In this document: positions 33,667 to 45,671 of the stretch, piece by piece
Layout: each line of letters opens with the position of its first letter
Position numbering within the stretch: position 1 is the first letter of the stretch
NCBI GenBank assembly: GCA_010645155.1
Contig: CM021316.1
Location: 10,908,119-10,972,118 of the forward strand
Direction of reading: 5' to 3'
DNA length: 64,000 nucleotides
From: Tigriopus japonicus
Taxonomy: Eukaryota; Arthropoda; Copepoda; Harpacticoida; Harpacticidae
Notes under the pieces: model-generated
Seen by the model: the letters and a program-made list of their open reading frames with translations, nothing else
What the model was told of the DNA's origin: nothing
Database searches by the model: none
Program-made: the position numbers and the translations under genes

Positions 33667-35712
33667 TCACTGGGGTCTCAGAATTCCTAAGTCTTCCAAG
33701 GTGGGACGAATTGGTGCATAAACAACCAAAAGGATGAGTGCGGTTGCTAAGACGCAATCAACCAAAATGTAGATTACCAAGAAGAATTTTCTGATACCGC
33801 CTCCAGGGGCGTCTCGTTTGACCTCGTCATAGTCAGGATAACCTTTGCCGTTGAGACTTCGCATGGGATAGGCTGAATATCCTTGCTTCTCTTTTCTCAT
33901 ATCGGATGTACACATCAAGATGGACAAAATCACGTGCATTAGAAAATGGAAGGCCACAAAGGCAGCAAGCAGGTAATCCGTCTCCTTGGGGAGCTGGGCT
34001 TTGTCAAGTTCCACAGCGAAAAAAATGGCGACAATACCAACCAATTGAGCCGCATTGCCAATGAACCAATGAATCCAATTGAAGATGGGTCGTTGTCTGT
34101 GCTCCGGATGGCACCTAAGTAGTGCAATGAGGGGCTGCATGAAGCAAAGACCAGTAGTGATGCATCCAAGGACTGCATGAGGATTATCGGAAATGGGAAT
34201 TTCAGTCCATCCATCTAGTTCCAAGAAAATCAAAATAAATCCAGCAATAGTCAAACCCCAGGTAGTGAGCATGCAAAACCTGTGCCAGATGAACCATTGA
34301 TCAACTTTGCAGCATTTACTGCCCAGCCATGTCTGTTTGAAATATCTTGCCAAGATGATGCCAATTGATGCTGACAAAATCCAGGCACCAATCATGAATG
34401 ATCCATGAAGCTTGATGAAGAGTTTGGAGTGTGCCTCGAGGTTGGACACTATGCCCAAAGCTTGTGGCTCTGCAGATTTGTCTTTTGAGCGATGCTTGAA
34501 GATTTGGCCACTTCCATAAGCTCCTTCAACCAAGAAGATCACAAATTTATCCTTGCCCAAATTCAAGGTTTTGCCCAATTTTGTCACCTCTACCGTGGAT
34601 GGTCGTTTGTATTCGCACGAAATGTATCCATCCTCATAGCTTCCTTTAAAGTCATGTATGGCAAATTGAGGTGGAGTGAGGACTTCGTTGCTGTATCCAT
34701 TGTTTACTCCGGATTGGATTTGAATTTCACCAAGACCCTGATCGTAGTAGCAAGCTGTGGTGAGATCATCTCCCATTCGCTCGTCAGAGGAAAGCCCAAG
34801 GGCAATATAACCATCCGACTTTCCAGTCATCTTAAAGAGCCAATCTGTTCCCGAAGGTTCATAAGAAACAACGGCTTGACAACCTCCAGTGTTGATGCAG
34901 TTTTGAGGGATTCCAAAACAAGATTTAGAGCTCCCGCAACCCACGAAAATTTGGTTGTCACTTTCGATGCCTGACGATTCTGTTATCAAATCGGGAGTTG
35001 TTGTAGTTGTGGTGGTTGTAGTTGTCGTTGTGGTACTTGACGCAAATGTGTTTCTTGAAGCCTCTGTCTCAGTGCTTTGCGACGTTTCGTCCTCTCCAGA
35101 ATCGAAATTTGTGAAGGAAGTTGGTGTTTCCGTGGATTGATCCTCCCCTGGAAATTGGATGGCATCACCAAATACCGGAGGTACAACAGCCTCTGTGGTT
35201 TGAGCTTCGTCTGAAGCTGATCGTGTCACGCGGACTTTGGGCGTTTCCATCCGGACCCAATATTTGTCATAAGCTACAACAGCTGAGTAACGGAAAATCA
35301 CCTCGCCCTCAAAATCCTGTGGTGCCTTCCAAAGGGCTTCCACGCTCTGCTTGTCAGCGCTGGATTGATGCGTTAACGAATTATGAATTCCTCGACCACA
35401 TGTCATGTAACTGGCTTGCTCGGTTTCAAAGGAACCTACTTGATTGTCCTCATTGCCCACTTGTCGGGCTTGGATAATGAATCCCTTAAAGGATGCATCA
35501 CTAAGACCTTCCAACTTGAGCCTGATGGAGCCTCCTGGAGCCACTTGAAATTTTTCTGGTGTTAACACAACGGGGGGATCACTTGTCTGAGGGTCGAAAG
35601 TATGCCCTGGTTGCATTCGAATACAGGCACTGTCCGGTGCTCCCATTGAGTATTCATGGCTGAAAGGAACACTTGTCCCCAAAAAGAGGAACACGCTCAA
35701 CAAAATGTTCAT
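33667..35712 (-). CDS. FRRS1: Ferric-chelate reductase 1-like protein (reeler, DOMON, cytochrome b561)
   Basis: This is a single uninterrupted coding exon of 681 codons. Residues 1-18 are a signal peptide and about 22-164 a reeler domain. Residues 165-255 are a Ser/Thr/Glu-rich linker with 13 consecutive Thr. About 256-425 form a DOMON domain with paired cysteines. About 432-605 are the cytochrome b561 core, and a last membrane helix lies at about 641-667. Histidines at about 436, 477, 512 and 548 sit in the transmembrane helices where b561 proteins bind two haems. Family members move electrons across membranes and reduce ferric or other metal chelates. Human FRRS1 is about 590 residues; the extra length here is mostly the linker. 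The ATG at 35712 has an in-frame TGA shortly upstream, so the start is secure. A TTTTTCAG acceptor above 35,954 suggests a non-coding 5' exon further right. Confidence 0.92.
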   Translation of the reverse strand: MNILLSVFLFLGTSVPFSHEYSMGAPDSACIRMQPGHTFDPQTSDPPVVLTPEKFQVAPGGSIRLKLEGLSDASFKGFIIQARQVGNEDNQVGSFETEQASYMTCGRGIHNSLTHQSSADKQSVEALWKAPQDFEGEVIFRYSAVVAYDKYWVRMETPKVRVTRSASDEAQTTEAVVPPVFGDAIQFPGEDQSTETPTSFTNFDSGEDETSQSTETEASRNTFASSTTTTTTTTTTTTTPDLITESSGIESDNQIFVGCGSSKSCFGIPQNCINTGGCQAVVSYEPSGTDWLFKMTGKSDGYIALGLSSDERMGDDLTTACYYDQGLGEIQIQSGVNNGYSNEVLTPPQFAIHDFKGSYEDGYISCEYKRPSTVEVTKLGKTLNLGKDKFVIFLVEGAYGSGQIFKHRSKDKSAEPQALGIVSNLEAHSKLFIKLHGSFMIGAWILSASIGIILARYFKQTWLGSKCCKVDQWFIWHRFCMLTTWGLTIAGFILIFLELDGWTEIPISDNPHAVLGCITTGLCFMQPLIALLRCHPEHRQRPIFNWIHWFIGNAAQLVGIVAIFFAVELDKAQLPKETDYLLAAFVAFHFLMHVILSILMCTSDMRKEKQGYSAYPMRSLNGKGYPDYDEVKRDAPGGGIRKFFLVIYILVDCVLATALILLVVYAPIRPTLEDLGILRPQ

Positions 35713-35954
35713 CGTGCTATTCCACCTTCACTGTTTGCGCTGAGTTGTGTCCTTGAAAATAGTTGTCGTTTATTCTTGCAGGCAAGAAATACGGGAGGAG
35801 ATGCTGAAAAGTAGAATTTGCTGCGATCACTTCTTTTGTCTCATACGGATTTTGCCTCGTTATCAACTTCTGGGAGGGAAGACCGCATGACGTTGGTTGC
35901 CAGACTCCATAAGGTAATGAGTGGATGGACTGAATTCCACCAATATTTCCTTGT
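35713..35954 (-). other. Putative 5' untranslated part of the reductase exon
   Basis: A strong acceptor (TATTTTATTTTTCAG on the minus strand) lies just above 35,954. Sequence from there to the ATG has no in-frame coding continuation, so this looks like a spliced 5' untranslated leader. Confidence 0.45.
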
Positions 35955-37124
35955 CTGAAAAATAAAATACAAAGGAATCGTAAGCAACATCAGCTGGTAA
36001 TCCTTGCATAACAGTTTAGATTTGGTCAATGGCCAAGTAATTGAGTACGTACACAAAGCAACCTCTTGAAGGGTTTAGGAAGCACCCCGTAAGAATGGCA
36101 CGAGCCTCCCACAACATAATTCAGCCGTAACATATTTTTTTTCTAGCTTATTTCACGGGTTTGTAACCGATACAAGGGAATGAAATTCCCTGTAAGTCAA
36201 TAGTCATTTTGTGTCAACGCAATAAACGGATAACTTGTTCGAATTTACCGCTCTGGGGCAACCTTTAACATAAGGTTGGTCAGGAATGGTTAACAGAAAA
36301 CGATCTAAATTCTCCATTTGCAAGTTGAATCCACCACCGCTTCGTCACCCCATCAGTTTTTTTTAATTAAGCCCAGTTATCAGGAGAAACGATTGCTTTT
36401 TAAACCGTCATTAGATTTTTGGGGACAAAACCAATCTCGATATTTTCCCTCTCGTACTATCGAGCCTCAGGTCAGACGTACAGGTTCTTTTCTAGGCCAA
36501 AGCTCTCCATGCGTTTAAGCAACACCAACGCAAAGGTGTGGGCATGACCTACACTTAAAAGGTATGCGATGGGCTTCGTTTTCTTTCTCGATTATACCGG
36601 TCTAAGGCAAAGCAAGGTTCCTGTCTCAATGCAAGATCAGTTTCATCAAGAAACGTGCCTTGAGGTACCAATTTGAACGCACGAAAGACTTTCATAAGAG
36701 AATGCAAGTCTTAACTTTAACAAGGACGTGTACTCTGAGCTTTAAATTGGCCTAATTTGGTCTCTGGCAACCCTTGCTTTTAGGGAGAAAATAGAAGGAA
36801 TCTCGTCCCACACCAATTGCCGCAGGTGAAATGGAAAGAACAATAATAAAAAACGAACATTTCAATATCTTGAATTCCCGACCACACCGCGACAAATTGA
36901 GTTTCTCCCAATTTCCGACGGATGAGGCTTGCCCAAAATTGCCTCGCCTGGATTTCCTTTTCATCATTACAATACCACTTACAAAGAATACGATGGATGT
37001 ATTGTTCTGCCAATTGATTATGGTTTTGTTAAAAAGAAAGCTTGATGTAGGTCAAAATACCAAAGATAATTTAAGGTTCTGGCTTTACTTCAAACCAAAG
37101 TAGCAATCAATCTGCTTGAAAGCA
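35955..37124. other. Non-coding stretch upstream of the reductase-like gene
   Basis: It probably contains the first exon and promoter of the reductase-like gene, not resolved here. Near 36,177 a palindrome GGGAATGAAATTCCC resembles one in the SINE at 63.14 kb. No ORF is convincing. Confidence 0.35.
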
Positions 37125-37133
37125 CTTGTTTAA

Positions 37134-37871
37134 TCTCACTTATAAACGACACAAAAATTAATTCAAGGTTGCGTGAGCAAAAAAGGGCAAAGTTCTGTTG
37201 TGAGGTGGGGAAGACAAGATTCCTACCTTTAATGCGTTGGCTTTATATTACTTTCACTCTTTTTGTTTAAACATAATGTTTTGCGTATTCTTTTGGCAAA
37301 CTATTTTGTTTTCAAAAGTTTTTGTAAATCAATTTTAAATGTGCGAAAATGGCCTCTGAACTTCCCTGCTCCTTCAAAAAGATGGGGCTGCTTGACATAC
37401 CACACAGCTTGTTCAAAATTATTGTCTTTTCTCATTTCTGAGACAAGGATAAATGTCCTCATTCATCTCCAGGCCTTAATTGGATGAAAATTTCCATCTA
37501 GTCCATTCTGAAGAGGCTTTGGGTCAAACTGATTAAGGTACAAGCCTGTGGGAATATTGAAGGCCGTGGTGAAGACCAAAGGTGGCCATTATGTAAATCG
37601 AACTTTTGTTTGCCTAGGTAATGCATCTGGGATTGTAGTTATGTGACAACGCCTTTAATTGAATGGATGAATTTAGGCAATATACCCTGTAGAATCAAAG
37701 GTGACACGGCATTCTGGGGAAAGTTGGTTTCTCTACCTTAAATGAGAAGCAAATTTAACATTGGAGAAGCAATGTTTACATTCTGGCAATGTCTTCCCCA
37801 CCTCACAACGGAACTTTGCCCTTTTTGCTCACGCAACCTTGAATTAATTTTTGTGTCGTTTATAAGTGAGA
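37134..37871. mobile_element. Mutator-like non-autonomous element (MITE)
   Basis: The ends are inverted repeats of about 82 bp: left arm 37,134-37,215 and right arm 37,790-37,871. They match apart from one substitution and one A in a poly-A run, so the insertion is young. The element is flanked by an exact 9-bp direct repeat, CTTGTTTAA, at 37,125-37,133 and 37,872-37,880. Long terminal repeats plus a 9-bp target duplication are characteristic of the Mutator (MULE) superfamily. The ~574-bp interior has no transposase ORF. Confidence 0.88.
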
Positions 37872-37880
37872 CTTGTTTAA

Positions 37881-40800
37881 AGGTGAAGGCGATTTGTTAG
37901 GTCTATTCTGGACGTGAATCCAATTTTCTGTGACTTTTAGCCCTCTCAAGTGAATGTCATGGTCTTGTCTATGGCTCATCTCTGTACCCTTATTGTGAGT
38001 GTGTACTTAATCAGGGAATTAAATTCGATTGCACAAAGTACTGCTATACAATGAGGGAGCGACAACATCAATTTTTCATGGTTGGTGTTTTCATTGAGAA
38101 CAAAAACTCCACGAGGGCATGACTTCCCATCTTTGGCACTAATCATACTTCATGACCCGGGTTTTTTCTTCTTCTTAGCTTGAACTAAAATCCCTCCCTC
38201 TTAAGATTTTGGCATCACCGAGAAGGGGTATGGAATTTATGTCAGGAGATGAATTTGAATCCATGATATTTTCAATTTATGCCATATTTTTCACCTTGTC
38301 GAATTTCAAATCATGAGACAAAAAACGGCTTGAATTCCATTCTATTTGATTGTGTGGTGAAGGTGCACTTTTGAAACTAAACTAAGCCACAAGGGCAATT
38401 CTGTCGATGTAGCCCGCAATCCCGCAATTCCTGACATTCAGCTTCTTTGTTGATGATGTTGCTATCTCAAGAGTGTATCTCCAAATGGCAAATTCATTTG
38501 GTCCAAACCACACTTAATTGACTTCACTCGAGCCTGAGAAATAGATTTACTCATTTATGCAGGCAAACTTTGAATTACGTTTCCGTGTTTGGCCCTTCTT
38601 AACCCTTCGAGCATGATGATCCTGAGCGTTATTCCTAATTTATGTGCTTTAGACAAGTATTTATGAATCCATTCACGAATCCATCCTTTAGTCTTGAGAT
38701 CCCGAACAAGCGAGGTATGAAACTTGTGGAAAAACAATAACCAAAAGAAAGGTTCTAGCCATCATTAACTTCTTGTTCATTGATAAATGATGAGACTAAG
38801 GTGTAATTTGCTGAGAAAATGGTGTAAAAATCGTCCAAACGGCAGTATCGTCCAAAAAGTGGCATTAAAAAATCAAGGTAATGATGGAGTGAAGATGCTC
38901 AAGGTTCATCAATCAGATATCGGACTGCAGGGTGCTTCTGTACGAAATGGAGCAGCCAACTTTTTTAAGAACTACTCAATTGAACTCTGCAAGATGTAAG
39001 AAGCTCAAAAACATAGCAATTTTATACGCTAAATGCACTTTCTTTTGCGTTATATGTCTTTGAATTTCAGAGGCCAATCAAATCAAGGAAAGAAACGCTC
39101 CGTTTTCAAAATTTACCCATGGCAAAGTATCCCTAAAATAAATCTAATGCAAAAAAAGTATTATTCTTTAATTGAATTTCCTAGCCAAACAATTGGCCAA
39201 TCACGTTTAATGAGCGATGGGATATTTGCAAAAATAAATAATCTCTTGCAACAACTCGTGTTAGAAATTTTCAAACGATCTTTTTCTTTCGTTGCACCCT
39301 GCATCTTGAACTCTACCAGGCTCTTGATAACAACACTATCGATGCGTTTGAAGACAACCAATATCTGTTTCTAATATTCTACTCCTGATCACAACATTCC
39401 GTGGTATAAAATATAGCTCTAGGACTATGTAAAGCTCAGCCATACAAAGCTAAAGTGGTTCCCTTCAAGCCTCTCTCAAAGCAATCCTAACTATCATAGA
39501 CCCGCGCTTACCTTGGTGTTTGTTGAATGAATGATTTTTAAACCTTAAAACATATTTTGGCACACTTTAGATCTTCCCAATTGGTTGATGAATCACGACG
39601 TTTTATCAACTAAACAGGTTGAAGGAGCTAGTTGTATGTACGTACGTACGGTCCTCCAAACCAAGAGGAGCCGAAGGAGCTCGAAGGGCGCTGCCTGATG
39701 ATCTCCGTCCTTAACTACGTTTGTGCATGTGTGCGTGTGAGCACGGGCAGGTCTTTCAAAAACCTGTGAGCCATGGACTATGGTGATGTTGATGATCCCT
39801 CCCTCTTGTTCTTGTCCGTGTCTGCTTCCTTGGTTGGTTGTTCAGCCAAACACCTGGACTCCAAACTCAAGGAGGCCCTTTGGCATACTCGGAAGAGATA
39901 GTAGTTACCCTGTATATGTAGTACTGGCTGACTGGATGGAATGGAGGTGTGCGGACTAATCCAGGCCATGACCGACGACTCATCTCAAGAGGCTGTTTGC
40001 CTGTGAATACCATGAACTCTGGTTGGGAACCATGGAATAGAGGTTTGGAAGGAGTGTCACTCTGAAATGGGGGAAAATGTTGGTAACCCAACGCAACACT
40101 GGCATAATTTGTTGATAGATGTAGAGATGAAAGGTTTGAAACTAGTGTAGAAGAGTGAAGGCGGCCCTCACCTCACCTCAGTTCAGAGAATAATGATGCA
40201 ACAGGCTCCTTCAGAACAGGTCAAGGAAACGATTTAGAAGGGAGAGGGCTAATCATGATGCCCCCAATTTTTGCTATTGAGAGCAGCTAGGAAGAACATA
40301 GCAAGTTATGGATCTAAAATAAAAAATACGACGGTGTTTAGTATCAAAAAGCAAAATTCACAAGGATGCAGTGATGGCAAATGATGATTAATGAGAACCT
40401 AAGATGGAACAAAGCCGTTCCTAAAAGTTGACTGCAGGTTCCAAATCTGTTACACACTTCAACGACCAATGAAAAAAGGTAGATGGGATGATGCAAAAAT
40501 TGCAAAGGATTAATGAGTACTTAAGACGGAAAAAATTTGTCAATATCAGGTAATTGATACGATAAAAACATGATCATTCCCAAAAAGTCAGACAAGTTCA
40601 AATTTATGTCATATCTTTGGAGATTCCGACCCAATGTTTGGAATGTTCCCTGTTCTCCAGGATTAAGTGTATTCTTGTTCGGAAATACGAGGGATTTTTC
40701 AAGTGGGCAGACACGAACTGGAAAGAATAAGTAAGACTGACAAGCTTACATGTATGTATGCACGTGATTAAAACGAAATATGAGCCATTACATACATAGA

Positions 40801-43204
40801 GCACTTGCGCCTGACAGAGGCTTCCATGGGGGTGATAATCCATTTTACCACTTCCATGAACCCCGATGCTCGTCATAAAATGCGAGTTTACGTAAACGAT
40901 AATGGTCTGTTCCTCACGAACTTTAGTTTGACTGATTTGTATGAGTCTATTACTCATGAACGGCTTTGGGAGAGCGAGTCCGTTTTGATGGCATTGTGTA
41001 CGCTTAATGAAATGATGTGGAATGCCATATGGAAGCAAGCAGTTTGTGCATTCTTCATGACCATTCGATAGAAATAGCTAAACCAGACCGTTAAAAACTC
41101 ATCTTTGGTTCGGAATGATTTACTTCAAACTCATTTTAAGTGCATCGCCCAGCAAATGAATTATACTTATTGGAACCAATTCTCTCTTTGAAGCCCTAAA
41201 GTCGTGACAAATTCAGAGAAGAGACGTTTTCTACTTTGCCATTGGAAATAGTTGCATGTAGGGAACCTAATATAGAGACTGGCAAGCAAAATCTATGAAG
41301 GCCGACCAACATGGACTGTCTATGGTGACATCTTTCAACATGTGGGAAGCAAAAGTTAGGAAACATTTTCTTATCACAAGCACATTTAAACTATTTAGCT
41401 CATACGATAACAAAATTTTGTTAGTGAAAATTCTTGCCCTTGCTGCATATGGTTTTGAAGTATCTATCTGATAAATAAAAAGTGCGTTTTAATTAATGTG
41501 TGGTTTAAACAAGCACCAACTAATGTCTCGCATTGGGTGACTGACAACTCACTCAACAAAAAATAAGTACTGTGGTTTGTTATTGAACTATGGTCAGAAT
41601 CAGCTGAATGTTCAACTGAATGCTCTTGACCAACACCAGGGAGAACCTTCAGCACTGTTAGCCTATGACGGCCAGGCTCTGTATTAGGGTGCCTAGGTGC
41701 ATGGAGAAGTTCAATAAAGATAATAGAAGTCCTCCTTTTGAACGAAAACTATCAATTCCAGTTTTCAACCATTATTTTCAACTTACTGAAATTGCTTGTA
41801 CGAAGTTCAGTTTTGATTTTTTGCACTTAAATACCCAAGGGGGAGGCACAGACGACGGTATTAGCGAGGTCTATGGAGGAGGGTAAGCGAGAAAATGGGC
41901 CTCATAGCTTAGGACAATAATGTTTGTAGGCCTTTAATTTTGAAGCGCTATCTCGTGGGATTTTCTACCCATCAACTTGTTGGTGGGATTTTGCTTTTTC
42001 ACACACCTACTAATCAAGTTTGATGGAATCAGAGCAAACCTGTTGCCTCCCTCTCCATGTTATTTCGTACATTCACGTTAAAACGTTAATGGTAAAATTG
42101 TAGCAAAATTGAATGAATTACCCTGACTTCTTTTTGGTTTCAAACCGAACATCCTAGTTGCTGATTATTAAATCTGCAAAATTCATTCATATCTGAAGGT
42201 GCGCTTGGAATGATAGTGGTTAAACAAGCACTCAAGTCAATCATGCAGCAAGTGTTTGTTGACTCCGCCTTTGCGATGTAATCACGTTGGGCGCCGGTTG
42301 GTTTTAAGACAGATGTTGTTAGCAATGCAAGCCACTAGATTCACACAACTTCTTTGTTAGTCCTCTACTTGTACACAAAATATCAAATTCTTGTACGACT
42401 CATTTTCTTACATTTTTTCTATCATATTTTGCTAATGATCAAATAATTTTGAACCCTGAAATATTCCAGGCCTGCCAAATCGATCTTACTTCTAACCAAT
42501 ATTTCAGTATTTTGGGGCGGAAAAAAACAAGCCCTTTTGAGCACTTTATTATGAACCATAAATTTCCAAATGACTTTTTCATTGCTAAAGCATTGAAATG
42601 GCAATCTTTTTATTTTCTGACCCTGACCTAACTTTTGAACTCTGATCGATACAAATTGGCAACCCTCAATTGGACAAATAATCTGGAGTCTAACATTTGA
42701 AAATGGGCACATGCCAATGCCAAGCGTTTTTAACACTCGAGGATAAAAAATGCCGATTTTAGCAAAAAGAGCATGTCATACACGTGTCGACGTAATACTA
42801 CAAAAGGTCTTGTACCAAATGACGGGAAAAGTAGGAACAAAAAGTGTTTTATCGCGCAATAGACGATTAATGAGTTTATTGTCCATAAAAGAAAATTTTA
42901 GCAAATTGAAACTGAAAATAGTCGGGATTGGCTTGAATTGGGTTGATTGCTGGCTCTTGGTGAATATATTGACGAACTTGTTGACCACACATTGTTACTT
43001 GGATAGTCAGCAATGGCTTTCGAACTGTAGAAAGGAAGGGCTCGATCATCGGCCAACTTCCTCACATAAATATAAGATAGTCCACCACTTAAATCGATGG
43101 AACATGGACGAAAGGAAGGGTATGAGCTGTTTGAACCCATTTCTTGGCATCCCACGGCTTCCTTTGCATCATCAGGTCAACAAAACCGTGATGACTGTAA
43201 CCGG
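37881..43204. other. Non-coding stretch, nothing supported
   Basis: 5.3 kb without a supported gene. Overlapping ORFs on both strands at 40.6-41.1 kb (144 and 88 codons) and 42.75-43.2 kb (158 and 85 codons) cannot be assigned a strand and have no domains. A TACGTACGTACG run lies at 39,635. Confidence 0.35.
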
Positions 43205-43399
43205 TAATCACCGATGTCAAAGATAAGTGACGTCACATTTGACCAAATTTAAACCTAACCTAACCTAACTAAACCTAACCTAACCTAACTTAAACCTAAC
43301 CTAACCTAATTTAAACCTACTTTAACTTCATTCAAACCTAACTTAACCTAAATTTAACCTGAGAGGTGTGACGTCACGCATCTTTGACATCGGTGATTA
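43205..43399. mobile_element. Fold-back element with telomere-like CCTAA core
   Basis: Inverted arms of 31 bp (43,206-43,236 and 43,368-43,398) differ at only two positions and begin ATCACCGATG inside flanking TA dinucleotides, consistent with a TA target duplication. Each arm ends inward in GTGACGTCAC, itself a CRE-like palindrome. Between them, 43,252-43,360 is a run of CCTAA and AACCTAACC units with TTAAACC variants, i.e. TTAGG on the other strand, the common arthropod telomere repeat in degenerate form. There is no coding capacity. Confidence 0.82.
43252..43360. repeat. Interstitial TTAGG/CCTAA-type repeat array
   Basis: About a dozen CCTAA units interspersed with TTTAAACC and CTTAACC variants. 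It is too degenerate and short to be a functional telomere and sits wholly within the fold-back element. Confidence 0.85.
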
Positions 43400-45671
43400 A
43401 CGATTAGACTCGTAGAACTGCTTTCTGATGAGAAAATAAGCCCTTTTTAACTCCACGGAATCACAAGAGCCACTCACAAAGGCAAAAAGCCATATTTGGG
43501 TATATTTTTCCAACATTTTGATGGAAAAATATTCGAGTAAAGCAGACGTCCTCATTTTGTTTTCTAGACCATCATGGCTGACTAAAATTTCAGTCTGACT
43601 ACAACGTAACAGATTCAAAACATTTCTGTAGTCCAATACAGAAAGCCGGAGGTAACCAACAGTGTCCATGATTAAGCAAAACAAAAAGTGAACACTTACG
43701 TAAAACTATGTCTTTATTTCCTAAACTTTTCAGGTTACCAAAAGATCGTTTCATAATTTAGAAATCTTTTGGAAAATTTGAATGTCGCATAACTAGTCTG
43801 CATTTGGCCACCCTAAGACAATTTCTATGTCTTGTTGATTTCGAGAAAGCCTGAAGACATGAGATAAAAAATTTAAAAAAAGATGTCAATTTTGAGTGGT
43901 ACAGGAATTTGAAAAAAATCCTCCGAACTCTCTGTGATCCAGGTGAATGATTTATCGTAATGACAGTCATTGCTAACAGCCTTCCTCTTCAAATCTCTTC
44001 AATGCTGACGTGTAATGTTAAATGAAGTAGCACAGTGTAAAGAAGCATGTTTAAAATCCACAAGCTAGACACATGTTGTTGAACATGGATCGGGGTTACA
44101 AAGTACTTCCTCAAAAAAATCTAGGAGATTAAAATATGCCGGTCTGAACATCTGAAGGGAAAAGAAACATCAGGAAATTGGAACGAACCAGAGTTGTTCC
44201 TCGTATTTGACAAGGATTTCTCAACTTCTTTGATTGGAAATATTTCATGTGAAAAATTATTTGATCAGATGAAACTGTTAATTGATCTACAGTGAAGAGT
44301 GATAGCAAACTAATTAATCAAAATGGGGCTGGATCTCCTTTTGACATGTTTGCTCTTTTTAAATGTTTTTCCTGAATCCTCCCGACTGTCTCTCTTGAGC
44401 AGCAGCTGAATGAGACATTTTGATGACGTCACACTGCGTTTTGGGAGGTCATTTCTAACTCAAGTAACCTTGTCTTCAGGATTTTTTTGTTGTTATTGTC
44501 TTTCAAGAATGGCTATGCCTACGGAGAAGTAGTCCCTGGGTCTTTCCATAAACAATAATAAGATCAAAGTTGTTCCGAGGACAAAGAACTTGTTGGAAAA
44601 GCGTCTTTGAAGGAGAGGAGATGTGCGTCAAATTCACGTAAATAAATGGACACAGACTGCTCAACTCTCCCCGCGTATATGACGCTTTGCCATCCATCTC
44701 TTGAAGATCATGGATAACAATGAAAGCCAGCCAAGCATTACACTTCGTCAAAATACGGCGAACTCTTGCGTTAACATTAAACAAAGCAAAGTTGATGGTC
44801 AAAATCGGCCTATGGAACTCTTCAACTGAGACGACGCCTCAAACGGATGATATCACTCATTCAAGGAAGTTAATGTATTTCAATAATAATAATGTTGAAC
44901 TGAAAGTACTAGTACAATACTATATTACACGTTAGTCTGACATATTTCTTTGCGAAGAAGGTCTTTCCCGTGGCTTCAATATCTGAACTTTGTGTTCGGG
45001 ATCTTCATTATCATCATCATTTTAGATTGGGAGGAAAGGGGATTGAATTGGGGAGAAGGTTGGGTTAAAATATCACAATTTGGGATCAAGAAGGAGCAAA
45101 CAATCGGTCTCATCATGTGAATGTATTATTGTAACAATTAATGGATGTATGAAATGGAATTGCGTAGGGTTGCAGTTGTTGGTATTAACAAGCTCGTTCT
45201 TGCTCTTCCCCAAAAAATTAATGCTAAGCTATTTCGTTGTCATAAGCATACTAAGGTGAATTATTTCTATTAAAATGATCAAATTCTTACTCCTTTAACC
45301 AAGCTATCTGAAAAACTTATATGACCAGCTTGTTGTTTAGTTAATCTTCAAAGGGAACAAAGTTAAGATTTAAAAAGAAATGGAGCAAAGAAACCAAGTT
45401 TAAAGCACAACAATAACAGTAACTGTAATTCTTCTGTTCTTTGAGCAGAATACAAGTGCGAAGAAAAGCATGAAAATCAGACAATTCGTTGGTTTGGGCA
45501 AGAACGAGGTTGGTCATACCAGGTGACTCTATTAGTTTCATCGAGCAAGTATGTCATTTCAGAGGTTCTTTTTTTACTATTATATAACATTGTTTTTTTT
45601 TCGGGAGAATGGGTATGGGCATTGGGCATTATTGGTTGGGGGGAGCTGTGATGATATGTGAAAGTGCAATT
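43400..45671. other. Non-coding stretch downstream of the Ig-domain gene
   Basis: It must hold the 3' untranslated region of the minus-strand Ig gene near its right edge; no AATAAA was found within 300 nt of the stop. ORFs of up to 99 codons lack support. Confidence 0.35.

Noticed and set aside
34955..35140. Plus-strand ORF with a run of valines
   Set aside because: It is the antisense shadow of the poly-Thr linker of the FRRS1-like gene.
40604..41071. Overlapping ORFs of 144 (minus) and 88 (plus) codons
   Set aside because: No way to choose a strand; no domains, splice sites or poly(A) signals.
42750..43226. 158-codon plus-strand ORF
   Set aside because: A minus-strand frame in the same place is equally protein-like, neither has domains or splice sites, and the end runs into the fold-back element.
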